A stretch of 15,669 nt of DNA from JAHEFT01 sp964443145 (GTDB lineage: Bacteria; Pseudomonadota; Gammaproteobacteria; Xanthomonadales; SZUA-36), in contig CAYUBS010000065.1 of NCBI GenBank assembly GCA_964443145.1, positions 1 to 15,669 on the forward strand. Direction: 5' to 3'. Below the pieces are notes generated by a model. The model was not told the DNA's origin and searched no databases. It was given only the letters and a program-made list of their open reading frames with translations. Positions 7,232 through 15,593 of the stretch are shown here, in pieces. Both the position numbers and the translations under genes were made by a program. Each line of letters opens with the position of its first letter. The first letter of the stretch is position 1.

Positions 7232-8363
7232 CGCCCAGCAGTGCCAGCAGCAGACCGGCAGCCACGGCTGATCCGATAACGCCAGCCACGTTCGGGCCCA
7301 TGGCGTGCATCAACAGGAAATTGTTGGGGTTGGCTTGCAGTCCGACGCGGTTGACGACCCGGGCGGCCATGGGCACGGCCGAGACTCCGGCAGCACCGAT
7401 CAGCGGGTTCACTTTACCGCCGGTCATGCGGTACATGATCTTGCCCATGATCAGGCCGGAGGCGGTACCCACGGAGAAGGCGAATGCGCCCAGCGCCAGG
7501 ATGCCAAGGGTCTGCACATTGAGGAAGGTATCAGCCTGCAACTTGGAGCCCACGGCAAGGCCCAGGAAGATCGTGACCAGGTTGATCAGTTCGTTCTGGG
7601 CGGTCTTGTTCAAGCGCTCTACCACGCCACACTCGCGCAGCAGGTTGCCAAAAGTCAGCATGCCGATCAGGGGCATGGCGGCGGGCAGGAACAATGCGGT
7701 TACCAGCAATATCACCAACGGGAACAGGATGCGCTCCAGTTGCGATACCGGGCGTAACTGCTCCATCACGACCTGGCGTTCGGTCTTGGTGGTCAGGGCC
7801 CTCATTATGGGGGGCTGGATGATTGGGACCAGCGCCATGTAGGAGTAGGCCGCCACTGCGATCGCGCCGAGCAGTTCCGGCGACAGCCGGGAGGCCAGGA
7901 AGATCGCCGTCGGGCCATCCGCGCCGCCGATGATGCCAATCGCTGCTGCGTCCTGCAGCGTGAAATCGAAACCCGGCAGGAAATTAAGCGCCAGCGCACC
8001 CATCAGAGTCAGGAAAATACCGAATTGGGCTGCGGCGCCCAGCAACAACATCTTGGGGTTGGCGATCAGGGCGCCAAAATCAGTCAGTGCACCCAGTCCC
8101 AGGAAGATGAGCATCGGAAACACGCCGGTTTCGATACCGACATGATAAATGTAGCCCAGCAGCCCCTGGGGTCCGGCCATGTCTGCTACCGGAATGTTGC
8201 TTAAGATAGCGCCGAACCCAATCGGCACCAGCAGCAGCGGTTCAAACTTCTTGACGATGGCCAGGTACAGCAACACGCCGCCGATAGCGATCATGAACAA
8301 CTCGCCAAAACCGAAGTTGGCGAATCCGGTGGTCATCCAAATGGTTTTCAGGGTGGATTCCAT
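7221..8363 (-). CDS. oadB: Oxaloacetate decarboxylase beta subunit, Na+-translocating membrane subunit
   Basis: OadB is the integral membrane subunit that decarboxylates carboxybiotin and exports Na+. The product is 380 residues with about nine or more hydrophobic segments. The signature GIIGGADGPTAIFLASRLSPE is present, with D149 equivalent to the Na+/proton-handling aspartate (D203) of Klebsiella OadB. Other family segments are EPLLLVPIGFGAILSNIP and FLGLGALTDFGALIANP. The start at 8363 is chosen because it gives MESTLKTIW, has AGGA nine bases upstream, and follows the oadA stop by 19 bp. The longer frame to 8426 would overlap oadA and add a non-hydrophobic tail. The C-terminus is glycine-rich (GGGG). 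GcdB or MmdB of related Na+ pumps are similar proteins, but the adjacent OadA-type alpha subunit points to oxaloacetate. Confidence 0.95.
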   Translation of the reverse strand: MESTLKTIWMTTGFANFGFGELFMIAIGGVLLYLAIVKKFEPLLLVPIGFGAILSNIPVADMAGPQGLLGYIYHVGIETGVFPMLIFLGLGALTDFGALIANPKMLLLGAAAQFGIFLTLMGALALNFLPGFDFTLQDAAAIGIIGGADGPTAIFLASRLSPELLGAIAVAAYSYMALVPIIQPPIMRALTTKTERQVVMEQLRPVSQLERILFPLVILLVTALFLPAAMPLIGMLTFGNLLRECGVVERLNKTAQNELINLVTIFLGLAVGSKLQADTFLNVQTLGILALGAFAFSVGTASGLIMGKIMYRMTGGKVNPLIGAAGVSAVPMAARVVNRVGLQANPNNFLLMHAMGPNVAGVIGSAVAAGLLLALLGGGG

Positions 8364-8382
8364 GTCCGCTAATCCTGTCGCT

Positions 8383-10167
8383 TCAAGAGATGTACAGCAA
8401 GGGGTCTTTGAGCGCGACGGAGTCACCTTCCTGGACGGCGATCTTCATGATAGTCCCGTCTCGTGATGCTCTGACCTCGGTTTCCATCTTCATGGCCTCC
8501 AGGATAAAGAGCACGTCACCCTGTTTGACTTTTTGCCCGGGTTTTACTTTGATCTTGAATATATTGCCCGCCAGTGGTGCAGGAACGAGTTCACCTTCAT
8601 TGAGGGTTTCAGCATCAGTCGCCTTGGGAGTAACCGCGGTGATGGTACCTGAAGGGGCTACTTCTACATCGAACGACTGGCCATTGACCCGAACGGTATA
8701 CGCTGCAGGGGAGTTATCTGCCGGAGCCGGGGCACTGCCCGCCGGTGCAGCAGCTTTTTCTGCCGGTGGCGCTCCAGGTGCCGTGGGTTTCGGCTCGAAG
8801 GCGTCCGGGTTACCCCGGTTTTTCAGGAATTTCAGGCCAATCTGTGGGAACAGGGCATAGATCAACACGTCATCGATAACGTCCTGGGCCAGCGTGATGC
8901 CCTGCAGGGTAGCTTTCTCCTGCAGTTCAAGAGTCAGTCGGTCGACTTCCGGTTCCAGCAGGTCCGCCGGCCGGCAGGTGATGGGCTCGGCGCCATCCAG
9001 TACACGGTCCTGCAGTGCCTTGTTAAACGGGGCCAGGGTTGCGCCGTACTCGCCCTTCAACACGCCCGCGGTTTCCTTGGTGATGGAACGATACCGTTCG
9101 CCGGTCAGTACATTAATGACGGCCTGGGTACCAACGATTTGCGAAGTAGGGGTCACCAGTGGGATGAAGCCCAGGTCTTCCCGCACACGGGGAATTTCCT
9201 CCAAAACCTCGTCCAGTTTGTCAGCCGCGCCCTGTTCCTTGAGTTGGGCTTCCATATTGGTCAGCATTCCGCCGGGTACCTGCGCAACCAGGATGCGCGA
9301 ATCGATGCCCTTCAGTGAGCCTTCGAATTTCGCATACTTCTTGCGCACATCGCGGAAGTAGGCGGAGATTTCTTCCAGGTCCGTGAGTTTCATTCCCGGG
9401 TCGCGATCGGTGTCCTGGAAAATGGCAACCATGGATTCCGTCGGGGAATGTCCGTAGGTCTGGCTCATCGACGAAATGGCCGTGTCGATAATATCCACGC
9501 CGGCTTCGGCGGCCTTGAGCAGCGTCGGGCTGCTCATGCCGGTGGTGGCGTGGCAATGCAAGGCGATCGGGATATCGCAGGACTCCTTGAGGCGTGAAAC
9601 CAGTTCTTCGGCTACATAAGGCTTCAGCAGTCCGGCCATGTCTTTGATGCACAGGGAATGGCAGCCCATGTCTTCGAGGTGCTTGCCCATGTCGACCCAC
9701 ATGTCCAGGGAGTGCACCGGGCTGACCGTGTATGACATGGCGCCCTGGGCATGTCTGTCTACCGCGCGGACCGCGTTGACGGCAGTCTTGAAATTGCGCA
9801 GGTCATTCATCGCGTCGAAGATTCGGAAAACGTCCATGCCGTTGACGGCGCAACGCTCGACAAATTTCTCTACCACGTCGTCGGCATAGTGCCGGTAGCC
9901 GAGGATATTCTGCGCGCGGAACAGCATCTGGTGACGGGTGTTGGGGATGGCCCGTTTCAGGGTCCGCAAACGTTGCCAGGGATCCTCGCCCAGGTAGCGG
10001 ATACAGGAATCAAAAGTGGCACCGCCCCAGGTTTCCAGGGACCAGAAGCCCATTTTGTCCAATTTTTCTGCAATGGGCAGCATGTCGTCGATACGCATGC
10101 GTGTTGCCAGCAGGGACTGGTGCGCATCGCGCAGTGCCAGTTCGGTGATGCCTAGGTTCTTAGCCAT
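8383..10167 (-). CDS. oadA: Oxaloacetate decarboxylase alpha subunit (carboxyltransferase plus biotin carrier)
   Basis: OadA transfers the carboxyl group from oxaloacetate to its own biotin, yielding pyruvate, and passes carboxybiotin to OadB. The 594 residues divide into three parts. A TIM-barrel carboxyltransferase with conserved barrel domain (about 1-450) carries metal ligands D14 (LRDAHQS) and H204/H206 (ALHCHATTG), and catalytic lysine K175 (CIKDMAGL). An Ala/Pro-rich flexible linker follows (about 465-495). The last part is a biotinyl domain with the target lysine K560 in EAMKMET. AGGAG lies ten bases before the ATG. The closest relatives outside this family are pyruvate carboxylase subunit B proteins, which share the same domains; the flanking oadG and oadB decide the call. 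It is the second gene of the operon, 59 bp after oadG. Confidence 0.96.
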   Translation of the reverse strand: MAKNLGITELALRDAHQSLLATRMRIDDMLPIAEKLDKMGFWSLETWGGATFDSCIRYLGEDPWQRLRTLKRAIPNTRHQMLFRAQNILGYRHYADDVVEKFVERCAVNGMDVFRIFDAMNDLRNFKTAVNAVRAVDRHAQGAMSYTVSPVHSLDMWVDMGKHLEDMGCHSLCIKDMAGLLKPYVAEELVSRLKESCDIPIALHCHATTGMSSPTLLKAAEAGVDIIDTAISSMSQTYGHSPTESMVAIFQDTDRDPGMKLTDLEEISAYFRDVRKKYAKFEGSLKGIDSRILVAQVPGGMLTNMEAQLKEQGAADKLDEVLEEIPRVREDLGFIPLVTPTSQIVGTQAVINVLTGERYRSITKETAGVLKGEYGATLAPFNKALQDRVLDGAEPITCRPADLLEPEVDRLTLELQEKATLQGITLAQDVIDDVLIYALFPQIGLKFLKNRGNPDAFEPKPTAPGAPPAEKAAAPAGSAPAPADNSPAAYTVRVNGQSFDVEVAPSGTITAVTPKATDAETLNEGELVPAPLAGNIFKIKVKPGQKVKQGDVLFILEAMKMETEVRASRDGTIMKIAVQEGDSVALKDPLLYIS

Positions 10168-10226
10168 GAGAGGAAAACTCCTGTTATGCCTGGTGGTGAT
10201 TCAAATGTTCTTGAGCGGGTTTCGGT

Positions 10227-10472
10227 TTAACGCCGATCCTTACGGTAACGGTGCACGGCGGCGCTGATCGCGGAGACCAGGGTGGGGTCAACCGTTCCGG
10301 GTGCCTGTTTGTATGAGGACATCGGCTGTGGCCGCTGTGGTGGTTGCAGCCAGTGAGCCAGTTTTGACATGCCATGGATCATCAACACCATGAGGGCCAG
10401 TAACAGGAAGACCGTCAGCATGCCGGTGACGGTGAGTTCCAGGCCGGTCATTAGTTGTTCAAAGTTGGTCAT
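10227..10472 (-). CDS. oadG: Oxaloacetate decarboxylase gamma subunit
   Basis: OadG is a small membrane subunit that holds OadA and OadB together. The product is 81 residues, within the usual size for the family. One membrane helix is visible at about residues 10-33 (LELTVTGM then a hydrophobic run), followed by a His, Pro and Gln-rich cytoplasmic segment and a basic C-terminus (RYRKDRR). I place the start at 10472 (MTNFEQLMTGLELT). The open frame continues upstream to 10586, but that extension is polar, has no family counterpart and lacks a ribosome site. AGGA lies about 12 bases before the chosen ATG, which is a loose spacing. It is the first gene of the oadGAB-amidase operon. The family is poorly conserved, so the call rests on size, topology and position. 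Confidence 0.88.
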   Translation of the reverse strand: MTNFEQLMTGLELTVTGMLTVFLLLALMVLMIHGMSKLAHWLQPPQRPQPMSSYKQAPGTVDPTLVSAISAAVHRYRKDRR

Positions 10473-10583
10473 GGGTTGCGTTAATCCTGCACCGGAATAG
10501 TGTAATGAAGTGTACCTCAAACCGTATGCTGAGGCTGTTTTGAACCCGCCCGCGGGCTGATCTGAATCACACGATTTTTCGGT

Positions 10584-10605
10584 CACGATGAAGGCCTTCT
10601 TCGTG
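10584..10605. promoter_or_regulatory. Near-perfect 22-bp palindrome, candidate operator
   Basis: The left half is CACGATGAAGG and the right half is CCTTCTTCGTG. Every pair matches except one (T opposite T, sixth base from each end), leaving an uninterrupted 10-bp core GAAGGCCTTC. It lies in the 177-bp divergent spacer between oadG and the TonB-dependent receptor gene, 45 bp before the receptor ATG. It directly abuts a weak -10 candidate, TATCCT (10606-10611). A dimeric repressor or activator site is plausible. I do not recognise the motif as a known regulator's site. Confidence 0.45.
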
Positions 10606-10649
10606 TATCCTGCGTTGTTCAGGCATGCCCGGTAAAAAGCAGTCGTCCG

Positions 10650-12476
10650 ATGATCAGAGTCCTTTCCCTGAGCGTATTACTGAGCGTGCCGTTGGCACAG
10701 GCCACAGAGTCGCTGGAAGACCCGGAAATACTGGCGCCGATCACGGTCACCGCGCAACGGGTGGCCAACCTGCAGCCGGCGAGTACCTATGCAAGCACAG
10801 CGACCACATTGCGCTTCGACCCGCAGGTCAACCTGCAGTCCCGTGGCTTGCCGGAGGGCCAGGCGGACGTCACCGTGCGTGGCGGCCTGTTTGAAAACAC
10901 CGGGTTCCGGATTGGTGCCGTTACGGTTTTTGATCCGCAAACCGGGCACTATTCGGTAGAGCTGCCGCTCGATCCGGGGCTGCTGGGTTATCCGGAATTA
11001 CTGACCGATTTCGAAAACGGCCTGAACGCATTCAATGCTTCCGTCGCAACCGTTGGGTACGGGTTCAACACGATCCGCCAGGGAGGCAATCTGTCGGCCG
11101 GCCTGGGATCAGACAAGCTGGCTTATGGCACGCTAAGAGCAAGTCATTTACATGAGTTGAGCGGAGAAAGGGTGTTGGGCGGCACGATTTCAGCATCGGG
11201 GTCGACCGGCGATGGCACCGTGCCCTATGGTGACCATAACTTCAAACGGTTCAGCGGACACCTGCAGTTGAGGGCGCAGGACAGCGAGACCAACCTGTTG
11301 CTGGGCTACCACGAGAAGTTCATGGGCTGGCCGGGCATGTACACCGGATTTGCATCGCTTCCTGAAACAGATCACACCAAACTTGGATTGCTGGTTATCG
11401 ATCATCGATGGTCAGGCGACGGTGGTTGGATGGAAGTGGGCGTCGCCTATCGCTGGCTTAAAGATGACTATGACTTTGACCGTCGTACCATTGAGTCAGG
11501 TGTGCCGGGATCGTTCGAACACTCAACCCGTAGCTTTTCGCTTGGCCTGACCGGTCTGCAACAGGCACTGGGGCTGGACTGGCATTTTTCCGGGCAGTTT
11601 TCTGCCGACCGGCTGGTCCGCTCCACCGACCTGACCAATGGTGACTTCAATTCACGCTCTTACCTGACCATGAGCCTGGCGCCGGGCCGGGAGTGGGCCG
11701 TGGGGCCGGAGTTAACCCTGGCCGCGAGGGCCGGTCTCAGGCTGGATGCCTCCAACCGCGATGAAGATGCGTTGATGCCGCTATTCGCGTTGACGCTGGA
11801 GCAGGAAGTAAGCCGCGGGATCAATCGTTTCGGCCTGGAATACTCGCGGGTCTCTCAACTACCGGGTTATACCGCGCTGAATTCTCCGCCGCGCGGCTTG
11901 TTTGGTGGCAATCCAAACCTGGGTCGGGAATACGCCAACACGGTGACACTGAGTTTTTCCCATGAGCAAGCAGCCTGGCTGGCACGATTTGCCGCTTTCT
12001 ACCGGCGCGATGACGACCTGGTGGACTGGACTTATCTCGCCGGGGCGCCCTTTACCCGCCAGGCCAACCCGGTTGATATGAATGTCACCGGCCTGGAAGG
12101 CGTGATCTCCTGGCAATCGACCGTGTTGGAGGTCGTGGGCAGCTATGCATGGCTGCACAAAAACGCGAACTATGGCGCGACCCAGGTTGACGCCAGTTAC
12201 TACGCCCTGAACTTTGCGCGGCACCGATTCACCCTGGCGCTGGTGTATTCGCCCATCGATCAGCTTGAACTCCGGCTGGACAACGAATACCGGATGCAGA
12301 AGGATAATGCGCTACGGACCAGCGGCAATAATGCTTACAACGCTTCGTTGTCGGTGAACTGGCGCCTGCGTTCACTCCCACAGCTTCGCTTGATGCTGGT
12401 TGCGGACAATCTTACTGACAGTGACTTCCAGGAATTTCCAGGTACGCCGCCGATGGGCCGGCAGGTCAGTTTCGGG
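10650..12476 (+). CDS. TonB-dependent outer-membrane receptor (3' end lost in assembly gap)
   Basis: This is an outer-membrane active transporter that would take up a large or scarce ligand using TonB energy. The visible 609 residues start with a signal peptide (cleavage likely after A18 in LAQA-TES), followed by a TonB-box-like ITVTA (31-35). The plug domain spans about 40-150, with VRGGLFENTGFRIGAVTVFD. The rest is a beta-barrel of alternating aromatic strands to the gap. The last visible stretch, NLTDSDFQEFPGTPPMGRQVSFG, is the usual final-strand region of these receptors, so probably fewer than ten residues and the stop codon are missing. No strong ribosome site precedes the ATG. The ligand cannot be told from sequence. 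It is divergent from the oad operon and might be co-regulated with it, but that is inference. Confidence 0.9.
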
Positions 12477-12576
12477 NNNNNNNNNNNNNNNNNNNNNNNN
12501 NNNNNNNNNNNNNNNNNNNNNNNNNNNNNNNNNNNNNNNNNNNNNNNNNNNNNNNNNNNNNNNNNNNNNNNNNNNN
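12477..12576. other. Assembly gap of 100 N
   Basis: Exactly 100 unknown bases are present, a conventional placeholder for a scaffold join of unknown length. It separates the end of the receptor gene from the beginning of the aldehyde dehydrogenase gene, which are in different reading frames. Any open frame running through it is meaningless. The true distance and any genes between the two are unknown. Confidence 0.98.
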
Positions 12577-13992
12577 AATTTTTACATTAACGGTGAATGG
12601 GTAAAGCCCGAATCAACCCGTGAAATGGACGTTATCAACCCGGCCACGGAAGCGAAATTTGCGACCATCACCCTGGGCCGTTCCGGTGATGTAGACCGGG
12701 CAGTCGCAGCAGCTAAATCGGCCTTTACGACCTATAGCCGCACAAGCAAGGAACAACGTCTGCTCCTGTTGAACCGCTTGCTGGAGATATACACGCGACG
12801 GTTCGAGGAGATGGCACAGGCCATCACGACTGAAATGGGCGCACCGATTTCGATGTCGCGTGAAGCCCAGGCAGACGTGGGAACCGGACACCTGCAGGGA
12901 TTTATTGACGCCCTGTCTGCCCAATCAGAGCGTGAGACGCTGTACAACGGCGACACTGTCGTGCGTGAGCCCATCGGGGTCTGCGGCCTGATCACACCCT
13001 GGAACTGGCCGATGAACCAGGTGGCACTGAAGGTCCTTCCTGCGCTGGCCGCTGGTTGTACCTGCGTGCTGAAGCCGTCGGAATTCACACCCTTGTCGGC
13101 TGCACTCTTTGCTGAAATGCTGGATGAAGCCGGTTTTCCGCCGGGTGTGTTCAACCTGGTCAACGGCGATGGACTGACAGCTGGCGCCACGCTGTCAAAA
13201 CACCCGGATGTGCAGATGATTTCTTTCACCGGCTCGACCCGCGCGGGCCGCGCGATCAGCAAGGACGCAGCTGACACCATCAAGCGGGTGACGTTAGAGC
13301 TTGGCGGCAAGTCACCCAACCTGGTGTTTGCTGATTGTGGCGAAGAGCTGGAAGAGCGAGTGGAAAGTTCAGTGCTGGAATGCTTCTATAACACCGGTCA
13401 GTCCTGCGATGCTCCAACCCGGCTACTGGTTGAGCGCGCCTGTTATGACCAGGTGCTGGCGATTGCCGAACGCGTCGGCAAAGAGCAGGCCGTGGAAGAT
13501 CCCACCAGCGAGGGTGAGCACATCGGCCCACTGGTCAGTGCGATCCAGTTCGAGCGCGTGCAGGGCCATATCGAACGCGCCGTTGCAGATGGCGTCCGCG
13601 TACTCTGCGGCGGTCCTGGAAAGCCTGCTGGGTTTGAAACCGGCTACTACGTCAAACCGACCATATTCGCCGATGTGAACAATGACATGGCCATCGCACG
13701 TGAAGAAGTGTTTGGCCCGGTGCTGGCGATCATTCCGTTCGACAGCGAAGAACAGGCCATCGAGATCGCCAACGATACACCTTACGGCCTGGCTGCTTAC
13801 CTGCAAACAGGTGACTCTGAACGGGCGGAGCGCGTGGCTGCCCGTCTGCGTGCCGGCGCGGTGCACATTAACGGCTGTGGGATGGAATACGGAACCCCGT
13901 TCGGGGGCTACAAACAGTCCGGTAACGGCCGCGAAGGTGGCATGATCGGTCTGGAGGACTACCAGGAAGTAAAGACACTGCATTTCGGCTGA
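12577..13992 (+). CDS. NAD(P)-dependent aldehyde dehydrogenase (5' end lost in assembly gap)
   Basis: The product oxidises an aldehyde to a carboxylate with NAD+ or NADP+, probably in the cytoplasm. The 471 visible residues begin at NFYINGEWVKPES, which in this superfamily lies only some five to ten residues from the start, so very little is missing. Catalytic features are visible: N143 in TPWNWP, the cofactor loop FTGST (from F217), the general base E241 in LELGGKSP, and nucleophile C277 in NTGQSCDAPTR. Oxyanion and C-terminal motifs EEVFGPV and PFGGYKQSGNGRE are intact. A position usually Asn in QSCNAPTR relatives is Asp here. The substrate is not predictable from sequence. The next gene, pepD, starts 100 bp downstream, probably with its own promoter. 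Confidence 0.94.
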   Translation, partial: NFYINGEWVKPESTREMDVINPATEAKFATITLGRSGDVDRAVAAAKSAFTTYSRTSKEQRLLLLNRLLEIYTRRFEEMAQAITTEMGAPISMSREAQADVGTGHLQGFIDALSAQSERETLYNGDTVVREPIGVCGLITPWNWPMNQVALKVLPALAAGCTCVLKPSEFTPLSAALFAEMLDEAGFPPGVFNLVNGDGLTAGATLSKHPDVQMISFTGSTRAGRAISKDAADTIKRVTLELGGKSPNLVFADCGEELEERVESSVLECFYNTGQSCDAPTRLLVERACYDQVLAIAERVGKEQAVEDPTSEGEHIGPLVSAIQFERVQGHIERAVADGVRVLCGGPGKPAGFETGYYVKPTIFADVNNDMAIAREEVFGPVLAIIPFDSEEQAIEIANDTPYGLAAYLQTGDSERAERVAARLRAGAVHINGCGMEYGTPFGGYKQSGNGREGGMIGLEDYQEVKTLHFG

Positions 13993-14052
13993 TTTCTGGC
14001 TTTAATTTGATCTCGATTCAGACTTTTTGAAGCTGGATGGTTTACCGTGGCG

Positions 14053-14074
14053 TTTGACTCAATTTTGACCTGAC
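14053..14074 (+). repeat. TTTGAC direct repeats upstream of pepD
   Basis: TTTGAC occurs at 14053-14058 and 14064-14069, 11 bp apart (about one helical turn), with a further TGAC at 14071-14074. They lie 20-40 bp before the pepD ATG. They could be -35 elements (TTGACT or TTGACC), but no good -10 box follows at normal spacing. They might also be a regulator's direct-repeat site. Chance occurrence is possible because the spacer is T-rich. Confidence 0.25.
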
Positions 14075-14092
14075 AGGGTAAAAAAAATCATC

Positions 14093-15553
14093 ATGAACCA
14101 CGATATTCTGCAACTCGAACCGCGCGCAATGTGGAAACACTTTGCTGATCTCAATGCCGTGCCACGCGCCTCCAAAAAAGAGCAGCGCGTAATCGCTTTC
14201 ATGAAGGATTTCGGCGCTCGTTTAGGGCTGGAGACCCTGGAGGACGAGGTCGGCAACGTCATCATCAAAAAACCGGCGACCCCCGGTATGGAAGACCGCG
14301 TCACGATCGTATTGCAGGGCCATCTGGATATGGTCCACCAGAAAAATGCCGATACAGATTTTGATTTCGACACCCAGGGTATCGACATGTTCATCGAGGA
14401 CGACTGGGTTCAGGCCCGGGGCACTACGCTGGGTGCGGACAACGGTATCGGTGTCGCATCGGCGATGGCGATACTTGCGGCGGATGACATTCCCCATCCG
14501 GCTATCGAGGCGCTGTTCACCATCGATGAGGAAACCGGTATGACCGGCGCCATGGGGCTGAAGGGTGGGCTGCTGGATGGTGAGATCCTGCTCAACCTGG
14601 ACACCGAGGACGATGATGAGTTGACCATTGGCTGCGCCGGTGGTATCGATGTGAACGCAGGCGGTTCCTATGAACAGGAGAGTCCGGCACCGGGCGTCGC
14701 TGGTTTTATTCTGACAGTGAAAGGTTTGGCGGGTGGCCATTCGGGTATGGACGTCCACCGCGGTCGGGGTAATGCCAACAAATTGCTTAACCGCTTGCTG
14801 CTGGGGGCGTCTGAAGAATTTGGCCTGCATGTCGGGACCATTGATTCGGGCGGTTTGCGCAACGCCATTCCCCGCGAGGGATTCGCGCATGTGGTGGTCG
14901 ATCAGACGAAAGCCGGTGCGCTGGGGACATTCATTGCTGAACAGGCTGTCACGCTCCAGGATGAATACGCAGTAACTGATCCCAACATGGAGGTGAGTCT
15001 GGAACCGGCAGATGTGCCTGAGTCTTTATTGGCCAGTGATTTCCAGGAGAAATTGCTCCGATCAGTCTACGGCTGCTTCAACGGTGTGTTCCGGATGAGC
15101 CCGGATATCGACGGGCTGGTGCAGACCTCCAACAACCTGGCGCGTGTTCTGGTGGCGAACGGTGAGTACGAGATTCTGTGCCTGACACGGGGTTCGGTTG
15201 ATTCTGAAAAGATGGATATGGCCTGTACCATCCGCTGTGCTTTTGAGCTGATGGGAGCCAAAGTCCGGTTGCTTGGCGGCTACCCCGGCTGGGCGCCTAA
15301 ACCCAAGTCACCCATCGTAAAACTGATGAGTGAGTTGTACGAAGATCTGTTTCATGAAAAGGCACAGGTGATGGCCTGTCACGCTGGCCTTGAATGCGGC
15401 ATCCTGGGCACCAACTATCCGGATATGCAGATGATTTCGTTTGGGCCAAACATCCGCGGGGCTCATTCCCCGGACGAAAAGGTCCAGATCAGTTCGGTAC
15501 AAAAATACTGGGGGCTGTTGATGCGGACCCTGCAGAAGATTCCTCAGAAATAG
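14093..15553 (+). CDS. pepD: Cytosol non-specific dipeptidase / Xaa-His dipeptidase (M20C)
   Basis: PepD is a two-metal (zinc) cytoplasmic dipeptidase that cleaves dipeptides such as Xaa-His and releases amino acids for reuse. At 486 residues it is nearly identical in length to E. coli PepD (485). It follows the same order of motifs: QGHLDMVHQKN with H77 and D79, RGTTLGADNGIG with D116, the acidic pair E146/E147 in IDEETGM, D170 in NLDTED, GGHSG in the dimerisation domain, RNAIPRE, and H458 in GAHSPDE. The N-terminus (LQLEPRAMWKHF) aligns with E. coli (LSQLSPQPLWDIF), which supports the chosen ATG. The ribosome site is weak: AGGG with 14 bases, mostly A, before the ATG. A probable glutamine synthetase gene follows 40 bp downstream. 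Confidence 0.95.
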   Translation: MNHDILQLEPRAMWKHFADLNAVPRASKKEQRVIAFMKDFGARLGLETLEDEVGNVIIKKPATPGMEDRVTIVLQGHLDMVHQKNADTDFDFDTQGIDMFIEDDWVQARGTTLGADNGIGVASAMAILAADDIPHPAIEALFTIDEETGMTGAMGLKGGLLDGEILLNLDTEDDDELTIGCAGGIDVNAGGSYEQESPAPGVAGFILTVKGLAGGHSGMDVHRGRGNANKLLNRLLLGASEEFGLHVGTIDSGGLRNAIPREGFAHVVVDQTKAGALGTFIAEQAVTLQDEYAVTDPNMEVSLEPADVPESLLASDFQEKLLRSVYGCFNGVFRMSPDIDGLVQTSNNLARVLVANGEYEILCLTRGSVDSEKMDMACTIRCAFELMGAKVRLLGGYPGWAPKPKSPIVKLMSELYEDLFHEKAQVMACHAGLECGILGTNYPDMQMISFGPNIRGAHSPDEKVQISSVQKYWGLLMRTLQKIPQK

Positions 15554-15593
15554 TCTTTGTCCAATGCTGGGTAAACCCAACGAGGCTACCGCC

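Noticed and set aside
8364..8426. 21-residue N-terminal extension of OadB overlapping oadA
   Set aside because: The extension is the out-of-frame reading of the biotinyl domain end of oadA, and a good ribosome site precedes the ATG at 8363.
10473..10586. 38-residue N-terminal extension of OadG
   Set aside because: It is polar with no family resemblance and no ribosome site, and it would occupy the expected promoter region.
12400..12576. Open frame running from the receptor gene through the N run into the aldehyde dehydrogenase, resembling a fusion
   Set aside because: The N run is an assembly placeholder that cannot carry stops, and the part before the gap is out of frame with the receptor protein. 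There is no evidence for a fused protein.
14054..14082. TTGACT followed 17 bases later by GGTAAA as a pepD promoter
   Set aside because: The -10 box matches only three of six positions, and the transcript would start almost at the ATG, losing the ribosome site.
14222..14890. 222-codon open frame antisense to pepD
   Set aside because: It lies wholly inside a conserved gene, has the odd composition of a shadow frame and no recognisable protein motifs.
15566..15577. TGGGT-AA-ACCCA repeat before the probable glnA
   Set aside because: The two-base loop cannot form a stable hairpin, and the sequence does not match an NtrC site or any operator I recognise.
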